Of a DNA stretch of 64,000 nucleotides, positions 1 to 10,345 are shown piece after piece. The notes below the pieces were generated by a model. The model worked only from the letters and a program-made list of their open reading frames with translations, made no database searches and had not been told where the DNA came from. Source of the stretch: Mauremys mutica (Eukaryota; Chordata; Testudines; Geoemydidae). The first letter of the stretch is position 1. The number at the start of each line of letters is the position of its first letter. The translations under genes were made by a program, and so were the position numbers. The stretch spans positions 186,001 to 250,000 of the forward strand of contig NW_025422883.1 in assembly GCF_020497125.1 (NCBI RefSeq), written 5' to 3'.

Positions 1-1907
1 AGGCTAAGGGCTCCCGCAAGAGATCAAAGGGACCAATGGGCCATGAAATGCCAGGCCAAGCAGGACAGGAGGCTGCAGACTGGCTCGTGACATGACAGCA
101 GGGAAGCCAATGCCTGAAGGGCCTTCCCGGGAGAGAGGTGAGAAGGGGGACACGGGGCTATTTGCCTTGAGCAAGGGAGGAGCAATTTGGCCTAGTTCGT
201 TACCCACTAATTAAACCCGAAGTGCCCACTGATTACGAGAAGCAGGTGCCGAATGAAAGTAGCCCCCCGACGCGTGCTGGGTGGAGTGCTGACGGGGAGC
301 GCGCCCCCCCAGACCCACACACCAGGGGCCCCCGCCTCCACTTCCCCCTGCCACTCCCAGACCCGACAAGCAGAGCACCCCTGGGACTCTCCTCCAGCTG
401 CACCAGGCAGTGAGAGGGGCTGGGCCCCATCGTGGACCCCTCCAGACTCAGCCCCAGCCGCCGGTTGTGACATTAGCTGCCAACAGGGGTCCCCTCTGAG
501 AGCTGGCAGGTGCCCCCCGCCCATGGCAGGTGCCTAGGGCCGAATTCACAGCTGGCAAAAGCAGGCGCAGCTCCACTGAGCCCAGTGGGCGTTTATACGC
601 TCAGCCCAGCAATTAATGTGGCCCAAGGACTCAGTTCAGGGCTGGCTCCTGGTTTCTCTTGGCCTCGTGTGCTGGAAAACGTATCGGGCTCCATCAGACC
701 CCCACAGCCTAAGCATCTGTGGGGGGAGAGGGAGGGCAGCCGGTCAGGTGGGGGACTTTGGTGAAGAATTGGCATTTTCCCAGCATGCCCGCTCTCTGCC
801 CCCTCCCCGCAAGGCTCCTGGGGGAGTTCAGGCGACCCGTGCACAGCGGGACCCACGGGGGGCAGGCCTGTCCCACTGTTAATACAGCTCCCAGGTGCCC
901 AGGGCTCGTCAGGAACAGGCTGGAGTTTTCAGTCTCCAGCGAGTGGGCTCCACACGCCGAGGAGCGACAGAGCAGAGGGAGGAGTCTGGCTGCGGGAGCC
1001 CCAAAGCCTAACGTGTGGGGCTGGAAACCCCCGAACGCGCCTGGGAGAGACGAGAGCTCCCAGCCCAGCTCAGCCCAAGGCCCCCAGCGTGCCAACAGGC
1101 TCGGTGCAAAGGAAGAACCCCCAGGACAAGACGCTGCGCGTGGCCGGCTCCGGGGCAGAAGTGGCGAGAGTCCAAGCTTTTGACACCAGAATCCATCGTA
1201 AGTGCCAGGGGTTCTCTGCAGCGGCTGGTGCTGGCTCCGGTCACAGCCGGGACGTTGGGCTGGATTCACTCCACCCGTGGGACTGGTTCCAGCTCCGGAG
1301 TCAGAGCCCGCGTAGGAGAATGTCTTGCGCCCCTGAGCAGCCGGGGGAAACGGCAGCGGGAGCAGCCGGAGAGGCGCTGAGACCGGCCACTCCCAGAGAT
1401 GCCAGCGGGCGCGCCTCTCGGGGCTGTCAGCCGAGCGCACTGACGGGCCGGGGCCGAGAGAACAGACACTATCGGTCCTGCCGAGCTCCCAGAGGGACGC
1501 GCCTGGGGCTGGAGCAGACCTGTGTGTCTGTGCAAACCCAGCCCCGCGCCCCTGCCCAAAGTGGGTTTGGTCATTAGCGCTTCCCTGTGTCCACAGCTTG
1601 CGGCAGCCCTGTCACTGCGCGGCGTAATCCTCACTGCTCTGAGGATCATTACAGCAGCAGAAGAGAAAATCCCATTAAAGAGGCGCCCTGTGGTGCTGCT
1701 GACATGCTGGGCGCTGGCAGGGCTGCGGGGCTGCGCTCACACGGGGCAGGCGCAGGAGGCTGGCTGCCATTCCCGACAGGCCCCTGACCTAATTCGGCTC
1801 AATCCCAGAACATGAATTGGTCTGGGGAAGGACTGGTAGTGAGGGGCGCTGGTCCAGCACGGGTCTGTCACAGAGCACGCTCCATGGCCTGTGCCAAGCC
1901 TCACCAG
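1..1907. other. SLIT1 intron 1 sequence, nothing recognised
   Basis: GC-rich, non-repetitive sequence lying downstream (minus strand) of SLIT1 exon 1, hence inside its first intron if the gene structure matches mammals. Several open frames exist on both strands, but they overlap in all frames, are proline/glycine-rich and show no domain. I see no exon with credible splice sites. Confidence 0.5.
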
Positions 1908-3396
1908 GCCGGCCATCCTGAGCCCAGCTAGCCCAGGATCCTGTCTTCTAACAGGACGGTGCCAGGTGCCCCAGAGGGAATGAACAGAACAGGGAATCAT
2001 CAAGTGATCCAGCCCCTGTCGCCCACTCCCAGCTTCGGGCAAACAGAGGCCAGGGACACCCAGAACGTGGGGCTGCATCCCTGACCATCCTGGCTAATAG
2101 CCAGTGATGGACCTGCCCTCCAGGAACTGATTTAATTCTTTTCTGAACCCAGTTATACTTTTGGCCTTCAACACCCCATGGCGAGGAGTTCCACAGGTTG
2201 ACTGTGTTGTGTGAAGTACTTCCTTGTATTAGTTTTAAACCTGCTGCCTATTAATTTCATTGGGCGACCCCTGGTTCATGTGTTATGTGAAGGGGTAAAT
2301 AACACTTCCCTGTTCACTTGCTCCACACCAGTCAGGATTTTATAGACCTCGATCATATCCCCCCCCGTCGTATCTTTGCCAAGCTGAACAGCCCCTGTTT
2401 TTTCAATCTCTCCTCATACCAGAGCTGTTCCATCCCCCCAATCCCTTTCGTTGCCCTGCTCTGTACTTTTTCCAGTTCGAATGTATCATTTCGGAGCTGG
2501 CGCGGCCAGACCTGCGCGCAGTGTTCGCGGGGTGGGCGTGCCCTGGATTTCTGTAGGGGCATTAGGAGATTGTCTGGTTTATTCTCTATCCCTTTGCTAA
2601 TGGTTCCCAACATTCTGTTCGCTTTTTTGCCTGCCGCTGCACATGGAGCAGATGTTTTTAGAGAACAATCCATGATGATTCCAAGATCTCTTTCCTGAGT
2701 GGTAACAGCTAATTTAGACCTCTTCATATTGTATGTATAGTTGGGATTATGTTTTCCAATGTGCATCACTTTGCATTTATCAACATTGAATTTCATCTGC
2801 CATTTTGTTGCCCAGTCACCCAGTTTTGTGAGATCCCTTTGTAGCTCTTCGCCGTCTGCCTGGGACTTAACTATCTGGAGTAGTTTTGTATCATCTGCAA
2901 ACTTTGCCACCTCGCTGGTTACCCATTTTCCCAGATCATTTATGAATATGCTGAATAGGACTGGGCCCAGTACAGAGCCCTGGGGGACACCACTATTTAC
3001 CTCTCTCCATTCTGAAAACTGACCATTTATTCCTACCCTTTGTTTCCTGTCTTTTAACCAGTTACCAACCCATGAGAGAACCTTCCCTCTGATCCCATGG
3101 CAGCTTACTTGGCTTAAGAGCCTTTGCTGCGGGACCTTGTCAAAGGCTTTCTGAAAATCTAAGTACACTAGATCCACTGGATCACCCTTGGCCCCCTCAA
3201 AGAATTCTAGTAGCTTGGTGAGGCGTGATTTCCCTTTACTAAAACCATGTTGACCCTTCCCCAACAAATTATGTTCATCTATGTGCCTGACAGTTTTGTT
3301 CTTTACTATAGTTTCAACCAGTTTTCCTGGCACTGAAGTTAGACTTACTGGCCTGTAATTGCTGGGATCGCCTCTGGAGCCTTTTGTAAAAAGGTC
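1908..3396 (-). mobile_element. CR1 LINE, 5'-truncated, minus strand
   Basis: The minus strand encodes a 326-residue remnant of CR1 reverse transcriptase (3333 to 2353). It has the typical blocks in order: [11 protein letters not shown] near the start, [14 protein letters not shown], the catalytic FADDTKLL, the [20 protein letters not shown] thumb region, and the C-terminal EKVQSRATK segment. The 3' UTR, recognised by its copies elsewhere in the window, continues to about 1908. The endonuclease half is absent, so the copy is 5'-truncated as usual for CR1. The end of the frame is disrupted (the text after GGIxxxxYEERLK stops early), so the copy is dead. It lies in SLIT1 intron 1. Confidence 0.93.
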
Positions 3397-4209
3397 CTGC
3401 AGCCACCCAGGGCATGCTGGGGCCGCTCTCTGCAGCTATTCACACTCTGAGCCCCTCCGCACACAGCCCAGGCCCTTCCTTTGTTCCTGCGGCAGATCCG
3501 AGCCCGTTAACAACAAAGCACTTCACCCAGTGACAGAGCCAGCCCTGTGATGCCCCTCACTGTGATGCCCCAGGGAGCTGGCTCTGCACCTGAGCTGGCG
3601 AGCTCCCAGACAGGTGCTGCCTCTGCAGACAGGTGGGAAGTCACAGGAAGAGCACACGCCCCAGCAAGGACTCACAGGGGCCACGCACACCTGAAAGAGT
3701 CACGATCCCAGAGTAACTAGACATTCCTGCTAAAATGTTAACAACCATGACACTTATGCCACTGCCATCATTAGGTTCCAGGGTTATCACTCCATTCTGA
3801 GGTGGGTGGGTAGCTCCCAGAGCTGCTCTTTCCCGTGGTCTGCAGACTCCATGGCCCAGCCCTGTATTGGGATCAAGTGCCAAGACTAGACATGTAATAT
3901 GAATCTTACACCAAAGCTGTAATTCTGGAGCAGAGACGTGCACCGCCCCCCCCCTCCCCAGCCCAGACTCTGTGCCGATGCGGCAGGACTGGCTGTGCAC
4001 GGAGACAGAGTGTTGACAGGCCAGGGTGGTGTCTGCCTTGTGCAATGCAGAGCAGATTAAAGCAGCCATGTCTCCCGTCACTTCCGGCTGGGTCAGCCAC
4101 AGGTGGCCAAGGAGCAGAGGGGCAGCCCAGAGGAGCTGTGGAGATGTTGAGATGCCCCAAGACACCCATTTCCTGGTGGCCTGGCACCCGCAGCTGATGC
4201 ATAAGGACT
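3397..4209. other. unique intron sequence between two CR1 fragments
   Basis: SLIT1 intron 1 sequence with no repeat, exon or RNA gene that I can support. Confidence 0.4.
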
Positions 4210-4587
4210 AGGAGTCACCAAATGACATTAATAGGCAGCAGGTTTTAAATGAACACAAGGAAATATTTCTTCACCCAACGCACTCACTGTCAGCCTAGGG
4301 AGCTCTTTGCCAGAGGATGTGGTGAAGGCCAAGACTATAACAGGGTTCAAAGAAGAACTAGATAAATTCCTGGAGGACAGGCCCATCAATGGCTGTTAGC
4401 CAGGCTGGGCAGGGATGGTGTCCCTGGCCTCTGTTTGCCAGGAGCTGGGAATGGGCGACAGGGGGTGGATCACTCCATGATTCCCTGTTCTGTTCACTCC
4501 CTCTGGGGCACCTGGCACTGGCCACTGTCGGCAGACAGGACACTGGGCTAGATGGACCTTTGGTCTGACCCATTCTGGCCATTCACG
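4210..4587 (+). mobile_element. CR1 LINE 3' end, plus strand
   Basis: The last part of CR1 ORF2 (frame around [11 protein letters not shown], degenerate) and its 3' UTR can be read on the plus strand: the AATAGGCAGCAGG block at 4230, the CCAGAGGATGTGGTGAAGGC block at 4310, and the closing GGGCTAGATGGACC and GGTCTGACCC motifs at 4545-4570. It is oriented opposite to the CR1 at 1908-3396. Confidence 0.88.
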
Positions 4588-5919
4588 TTTCACCCACTTT
4601 ACAAATCTCCCTGCCACACTTGCCAGAGTCATCCTCAGCCGAGCTCCCCTGGCTCACCCCAGGCAGGGCTGCCCCTGGTGCATTCAGCAGGGATGAGCCT
4701 CCCCTGCCTGGAACAGACTCCGGTCCCGGTGGGGTCGCCCGGCCACCTGGCTAAGCGGGAGCAGCTGAGCAGCCCAGCTGGAGGCGGTCGGCAGCCTAAC
4801 GCTGCAGAACACCAGGTCTAGGATGGCAGTAACCTCCTTGGCCAAGCAGAGTGTTCATGCTCCCGCCCCCTCCCCCTCCCCCCGGGGTTCACAGCCCGGG
4901 TGGGGCCCGGGGCTGGAACCTCCTACAGACCAGCGGAGCTGCGGGAGCCTAGGGTGGAGTTGGCCCGGGAGCCGCTGGTCAGCATGGCGGGTCCCCGAGA
5001 GCTGGGGGGGGGGACAGCAGGTGACTGGGGTGCAGACTCAGCCCCCCCTCTTCCCCGCCGGGCTCGCCCAGGGAACCCGGCGCTGTGCTGGAGGGGGGGG
5101 GCGGGCAGGCCGGACCCCGGGGGGGGGCGTCCTCGGGAGGGGCGGGGGAAACTCCCCGAGGACAAAGGGCGACGCTGGCTCGCTGGAGCTCGCCCCCTCC
5201 CGCCCCCCCGGCTCAGGGCTCGTCGAGACTGGGGGCTGCAAACTGGGCTGAGGGGGCGGCCCCGCTGCCACGCAGCCAGCGGCCCCAGTCGCTGCTGCGC
5301 CCGGCTGCCCTGTCACGGGGGGGGTCCCCATGTCCCGGGGGGGGCCCTCCAGCCCGCTGCCGCCCGCCCCGGGCTGGGGGTCCCTGGCGAAGCGAGCGGG
5401 GGAAGCGGCTGCCTCGGACAACGCGCCCCGCGCTGGTCCGGGGGTTAATGGAAGGAAAGTTGACTCGGAGCCGCGTGGGTCTGCGGGGAGCCCGTGACCC
5501 GTCCCCAGCCAGCCCCGGCGGAGCAAAGGGCGTGGGAACGCGCGGGGAGGGAGCGTGGGACGGACACCGGGGGACGTCCCCGCCGGGCTCCGTTCCGCGT
5601 GACACAGCGGCCCGGGGGGCTGGCGCACGTGTGTGCGCGGCTAGAGAGAGTGCGGAGATCCACGCGTGTGCGCGGAGGGGTCCCGCTCCGATTCCATCCC
5701 ACAGCCCCACGCGCGGAGTCACAGACGCAGCCCCCCGCCCCCAGCTCCGTAACAAAGACAATTGGAGGCTGGCTCAGGAGCGTCAAGACAAAAATCCCTG
5801 TCTGGCTCCCCCCCCCGCCGCCTTTTGTGCGCCCCGCGCCGGGACTGTCACCCCGCGGGGGTCCCCGCAAACCCGCTGCACGGCGCCTGCCCCGCCCCGC
5901 CCGGCAACCCGGCCCCGCC

Positions 5920-6275
5920 CCACCCCACACATGGGGGGGGGAATAGATGCCAGCTCGGCCCCAGCCCACACATGGGGGGATCGATCCCAGCCCTACCCCA
6001 CACATGGGGGGGATCGATCCCGGCCCCAGCCCCAGCCCCACCCCACACATGGGGGGATCGATCCCGGCCCCAGCCCTACCCCACACATGGGGGGTCCCAG
6101 CCCCACCCCACACATGGGGGGGATCGATCCCGGCCCCAGCCCCACCCATGGGGGGTCCCAGCCCGGCCCCACCCCACACATGGGGGAATCGATCCCGGCC
6201 CCAGCCCCAGCCCACACATGGGGGGGGATCGATCCCGGCCCCAGCCCCACCCCCACCCCACCCATGGGGGGCGGG
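5920..6275. repeat. GC-rich minisatellite in SLIT1 intron 1
   Basis: An irregular tandem array with units of roughly 30-60 bp. Each unit contains CCCCACCCCACACATGGGGG, most also carry GATCGATCCCGG, and the spacer is (GGCCCC)(AGCCCC)n. At least nine CACATGGGGG or CCCATGGGGG cores are visible between 5928 and 6272. Units differ mainly in the number of CAGCCC hexamers and the length of the G run, as expected from replication slippage. It ends about 115 bp downstream (minus strand) of the exon 1 splice donor. Every reading frame stays open through it, so the long frames here are by-products of the repeat. Confidence 0.92.
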
Positions 6276-6380
6276 TGAGTAGCTGTGAGGCCAGGCTGGA
6301 AGGGGGGCGCTGCAAAGGCAGGCGCCCAGGCCCCCCGCCCAGGGGCAGCGCAGGGGTCTCTGCGGGGCGCGGCGGGTCCG

Positions 6381-6387
6381 TACTCAC
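6381..6387 (-). promoter_or_regulatory. SLIT1: splice donor of SLIT1 exon 1
   Basis: The minus strand reads ACT|GTGAGTA, a near-consensus 5' splice site. It directly follows the conserved NTERL codons, and the exon ends in phase 2. Confidence 0.85.
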
Positions 6388-6566
6388 AGTCGCTCCGTGT
6401 TGCGGGGGATGTTTTTGGGGACGCCCCGGAGCCCGGTGCCGTGACAGTCCACGGTGGTGCCGCTGCAGGTGCAGAGCGCGGGGCAGCCGGTGGCCCGCAC
6501 CCCCCACGCGGCTGCCCACGCCAGGAGCCAGGCGCCGGCTCGCAGCCACCTGCCCTGCGGGGCCAT
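6388..6566 (-). CDS. SLIT1: SLIT1 coding exon 1 (signal peptide and start of LRRNT)
   Basis: SLIT1 is a large secreted guidance ligand for ROBO receptors that repels growing axons and migrating neurons. The exon encodes the first 59 codons plus two bases of the next. It starts at the ATG at 6566-6564 with [20 protein letters not shown], a hydrophobic signal peptide. The mature N-terminus follows as CPALCTC then VDCHGTGL and IPRNTERL, the cysteine pattern of the first leucine-rich-repeat N-terminal cap of vertebrate SLITs. The exon ends in CT with the donor GTGAGT at 6387-6382. The longer frame upstream of this ATG is not used: the SLIT homology and the signal peptide both begin at 6566. The neighbour upstream on the same strand is ARHGAP19, as in mammals. 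SLIT2 and SLIT3 are similar here, but the synteny and the LLAWAAAW leader favour SLIT1. Confidence 0.93.
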
Positions 6567-7433
6567 GCCGGGAACCGGACCGGACCGGACCGGGCTCGGA
6601 GCTGCGCCGCCGCCGCCGCCGAGCGCCCTCCCCCGCCAGCAGCCGGCTGCGTCTGAGCGCCGGGCTCGGTGCGAGGGGGAATGCGGAGCTCCGCGCCCCC
6701 CACCCCCATCCATCAACCGCAGCCACAACCCCCAGCCCCGGCCGGCTCCGCCCCCAGCGCCGGCCCCTCGCCGCGCACACAAAGGAGCTGCCCCGCCGCC
6801 GGATCGGGCCCGGCGGGGGGCGCATGCGGCTGAGGGGCTGTAGGAGGCGAGGGGGCAGGTTGGCCGCCGCCCCCCTGCTCCTGCCCCGCGGCCCCGTGGC
6901 GCCCCTTGTTGCACCGCCGAGGCTACAGTCGGAGCGGGGGGGGTCTCGCCCCACCACATGGGGGTCACGGCCTGGCCTGGGCACAGCATCGGCTCTGCCA
7001 TGAGCCCCCCGGCAAAGCGCCTTGGGTGGCGCTGCCGAGTCCAGCCTTGCCAGGACCCCTGGGGCAGCGCTCTGCCGAGCAGAGCGGCCGGGGGGCTGGC
7101 CTGGGGCCCCCCTCGCCCAAATGCTGCTGGGGGCTCCGGGTCCAGAAGTCAGGTTCCTCCGAGGGAAGAGCAAAGGGAGCCTCCCCCCGGCAGCGGCAGC
7201 TCCTGGGGGCAGCAGGGGCCAGTGGCTCCCGGGAGCTCCCCTCGCTTCAGAAGCGGTCGGTCGGACGGGCTGAGTCCAGCCTGCTTGGGACAAAGGGACG
7301 GAGCTGCTGCACTGGACTCCAGCCCCCGTCACATTAGGATCTGGGCACCGCCCAAGGCCCAGCCATTCGTGTAGCCACCTCAGGCCCGGGGCTGTGGCCC
7401 TCACGGTACAGGTGGCACCAAGGCGCACACACG

Positions 7434-8130
7434 TTCAGAGGCTCATAGGAGCAGCCAGACTGGGTCCATCCAGCCCAGTGTCCTGGCTGGCGACAGAGGC
7501 CAGTGCCAGGTGCCCCAGAGGGAGTGAACAGAACAGGGAATCATGGAGTGATCCAGCCCCTGTCGCCCATTCCCAGCTTCTGGCAAACAGAGGCCAGGGA
7601 CACCATCCCTGCCCAGCCTGGCTAACAGCCATTGGTGGATCTATCCTCCAGGAATTTATCTAGCTCTTTCTTGAACCCTGTTATGGTCTTGGCCTTCACA
7701 ACACCCTCTGGCAAGGAGTTCCACAGGTTGACTGGGCGCTGGGTGAAGAAATACTGCCTTGTGTTTGTTTTAACCCTGCTGCTTATTCATGTCATTGGGT
7801 GATGCCTGGTGTTAGGTGAAGGGTAAATAACCATTCCCTGTTCACTTCCTCGCACCAGTCATGGGTTCAGAGCCCTCTGTCAAGTCCCCCTCCCCTCCTT
7901 GGGTGTCTCTTTGCCCAGCTGAACTGTCCCAGTCTTTGGAATCTCTCCTGTACAGAAGCTGGTCGCTCTCCTCCTCAGCTTCGTTGCCCTTCTGTGTGTC
8001 TTTCCCAGTGCTAAGAGCTTCCTGAGACGGGCGAGCAGAGCTGCGGGCCGTGTTCACGGCGTACCAGGGATTCCCACACGGGCATTAGGATATTCACCGA
8101 TGATCTGTCCCGTTCCGTTAGCTCAGTTCA
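7434..8130 (-). mobile_element. CR1 LINE 3' end, minus strand
   Basis: On the plus strand this is the reverse complement of a CR1 tail: CAGACTGGGTCCATCCAGCC, the CCAGTGCCAGGTGCCCCAGA block, GGAGTTCCACAGGTTGACTG at 7718, then a degenerate ORF2 end with GCATTAGGATATTC near 8080. It lies directly upstream of the SLIT1 promoter block, so its 3' end points towards SLIT1. Confidence 0.88.
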
Positions 8131-8560
8131 CTCCCCCGAAGTCTGTGGTGCAGCAGGAACAAACCCGGGTCTCTGGTTAGTGTCTGGATGCAGAAATTAG
8201 TCTGGGGGCGGGGGTGCAGCTCCCAGAGGGGGATCACGTTAGGCCCATGCTGGAACCCCAGATCTGAACACCCCAACTTTGGGGAGACTCAGGGCTGAAT
8301 CTAAGCTCTGCAGCTGGCCTCAATGAACTGAACCAAAAGCCTGTCTCATCCAATCAGGGAACAGAAACAGTGTCACATGACTGCTGTCCTGGACCTGAGT
8401 TTCGAATCTATGCAATGGCACCACCCGCGCAGTATTTCCTGATGCAGTTACTTGGGGAATGATTTCAACAAACGAAAATCTCTCCATTCACCACAAGAAA
8501 GGAGGCAGAATCCACCCAATGCCAGCGTGGCCAGTGCCGCAGTGTGCCGGTAATTCTGAA
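8131..8560. other. unique intergenic sequence
   Basis: No gene or recognised repeat is visible between the two CR1 fragments. Confidence 0.35.
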
Positions 8561-8996
8561 TCACAAGACTGGGTCAGACCAAAGGTCCATCTAGCCTAGT
8601 ATCCTGTCTTCCAACAGTGGCCAATGCCAGGTGCCCCAGAGGGAATGAACAGAACAGGGCCGTTATCGAGTGACCGATCCCCTGTCGCCCACTCCCAGCT
8701 TCTGGTAAACAGAGGCTAGGGACCCCATCCCTGCCCAGCCTGGCTAATAGCCATTGATGGACCTGTCCTCCAGGAACTTACCTAGTTCTATTTTGAACCC
8801 TGTTATAGTCTCAGCCTTCACAACATCCTCTGGCAAGGAGTTCCACAGGTTGACTGTGCATTGTGTGAATACTTCCTTGTGATTGTTTTAAACCTGCTGC
8901 CTATTCATTTCATTTGGTGACCCCTAGTTCTTGTGTTATGAGTAAATAACACTTCCCTGTTCACTTGCTCCACATCAGACCTTGATCATATCCCCC
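8561..8996 (-). mobile_element. CR1 LINE 3' end, minus strand (first half, split by an LTR)
   Basis: The reverse complement of a CR1 3' UTR and ORF2 end begins with GACTGGGTCAGACCAAAGG and reaches CTTGATCATATCCCCC. There it is interrupted by a solo LTR, and the same CR1 resumes at 10068. Confidence 0.9.
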
Positions 8997-10061
8997 TGAG
9001 ACATATGAGTCTGATCTAATATATCACTGACAGGTGACAGGGCCAGAAACAGTTAATTACCTCACAGGCTGACCTAATCCAGGGACAAACTTTAGAGACT
9101 TGTTAGGAAAATATGTAAATGAACAGAGCTTTGAAACGCAGCCGGCATTGTTAGAGGTAGAAGGGGAGGTGTTTGCTCAGGGCTTGGGATGTCAGCAAAC
9201 AAGTCTTGTCTATTGCTAGAGCTTTGATTCAAAGATCAAAACAGGAATATTAACATTTAGGAAGACACTTGAGTGAAATAGTATTATTGTCTGTGTGTCT
9301 CTTTGAAGGTTGTGGTAACCTGCATCTGAACTGTATAATGGCTAAATTACCCTGTGCTAATTGCCAGGATGTTTGGGAGAAGGAGTTAAGCCTATTGTTT
9401 TCTCAGGCCGAAAGGCTGCTGGAAATGTATAAAAACCTTGGGACACGATCCTGCTTCATCTCAGATCTGCTTTGGGTTTCAAGAGGGGGAAACCTTAAGC
9501 CACAAGGATTGAGATCCCCAGTCACTGACTGGAGCCACCCTGAATATGGACATTGGACTTTAACCTATGGACTATTTCTAAAAGGACTTTTGGCAACTAC
9601 AAGCTCACCTCTGCTGTGTATCTGAACCTCAAGAGTTGAATTCAAGTCTGTCTGTAGATTGATCTTTTAACCAACTCTCTCTCTTTTCTTTTTTAATACA
9701 TTTTAGCTGAGTTAATAAGAGTTGGATCTAAGCGTGTATTCTGGGTAAGATCTAAGTTATAATTGGACCTGGGTGTGTGGCTGATCCTTTCGGGGTGGAA
9801 GAACCTTTTCTTTTATATGATGAGATAAGATTTTCAGTGACCATCATCATATCTGACGTGTGTGTCTGGCCGGAGGCCTGGGGCTGGGCACTTGAAGGGA
9901 GCTGTGGGGTTTGGATTCTGAGTAACCAGGGAGGTGCTACAGAAGCTGTTCTGTGCCGGTTGGTAAATCTCAGTATTGGAAGATCCACCAGCATCTGGGG
10001 TTTGTCTGCCCCTGTCTGTTTGCAGTTCACCCTGACTGAGTGACCTCAACTGGCTCCCACA
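8997..10061 (+). mobile_element. solo LTR inserted in a CR1, 6-bp target duplication
   Basis: A 1065-bp segment begins TGAGACATATG and ends GGCTCCCACA, so it has TG...CA ends. It is flanked directly by TCCCCC on both sides (8991-8996 and 10062-10067), the target-site duplication. Removing it rejoins the CR1 text. A TATA-like TATAAAAA lies at 9428-9435 and an A-rich AATACA near 9695. This gives a U3-R-U5-like layout on the plus strand, but without a canonical AATAAA. There is no internal gag/pol, so it is a solo LTR left by recombination. A 6-bp duplication is typical of class II endogenous retroviruses. A downstream block (GGGTAAGATCT then a GGACCTGGG-like stretch) resembles the LTR at 51786-52871. 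Confidence 0.82.
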
Positions 10062-10067
10062 TCCCCC

Positions 10068-10345
10068 TAAATCATTTTTGTTGCACTTTTCTGAACCTTT
10101 TCCAAGTCCAATATCTCTTTTTCGAGCTGGGACGACCAGATCTGCCCGCAGTATTCAAGCTGTGGGCGTCCCATGGATTTATACAGAGGCAATATGATAT
10201 TTTCTGTCTTATTATCTCTCCCTTTCTTAATAGCTCCCAACATTCTGTTTGATTTTTTGATGGCCGCCACCCCTCCCAAAAGACTGGCTTCAGACTCATG
10301 GGATCTTACACTGCAAGCAGTGGGGTTCTTTCTATTCACCTGCTG
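10068..10345 (-). mobile_element. CR1 LINE, minus strand (second half after the LTR)
   Basis: Continues the CR1 cut at 8996. The minus strand encodes a 90-residue remnant with MLGAIKKG, NIILPLYKSM, PQLEYCGQIW and EKVQKSATK, the C-terminal end of CR1 ORF2. The 5' part is missing. Confidence 0.9.

Larger units (their letters stand above)
4860..7330. promoter_or_regulatory. CpG-rich block spanning SLIT1 exon 1 and promoter
   Basis: This stretch is extremely G+C-rich and full of CpG dinucleotides, unlike most of the window. It covers coding exon 1 of SLIT1 and about 750 bp upstream of its start codon on the minus strand, so it is the expected CpG-island promoter. No TATA box is evident, and the transcription start cannot be placed from sequence alone. 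A short CCGGA tandem run sits just 5' of the start codon (6571-6592 on the plus strand). The left half is intron 1 and contains a minisatellite. Confidence 0.75.

Noticed and set aside
5920..6275. Possible CRISPR array
   Set aside because: Spacers are not unique, units vary in length, and the host is a vertebrate. It is a minisatellite.
5085..7003. Two plus-strand open frames of about 400 codons through the SLIT1 CpG block
   Set aside because: They run through the minisatellite and oppose SLIT1 exon 1; the repeat and high GC keep all frames open.
6076..7428. 450-codon minus-strand frame covering the SLIT1 exon
   Set aside because: It is in a different frame from the real SLIT1 start and also consists of minisatellite and CpG-rich text.
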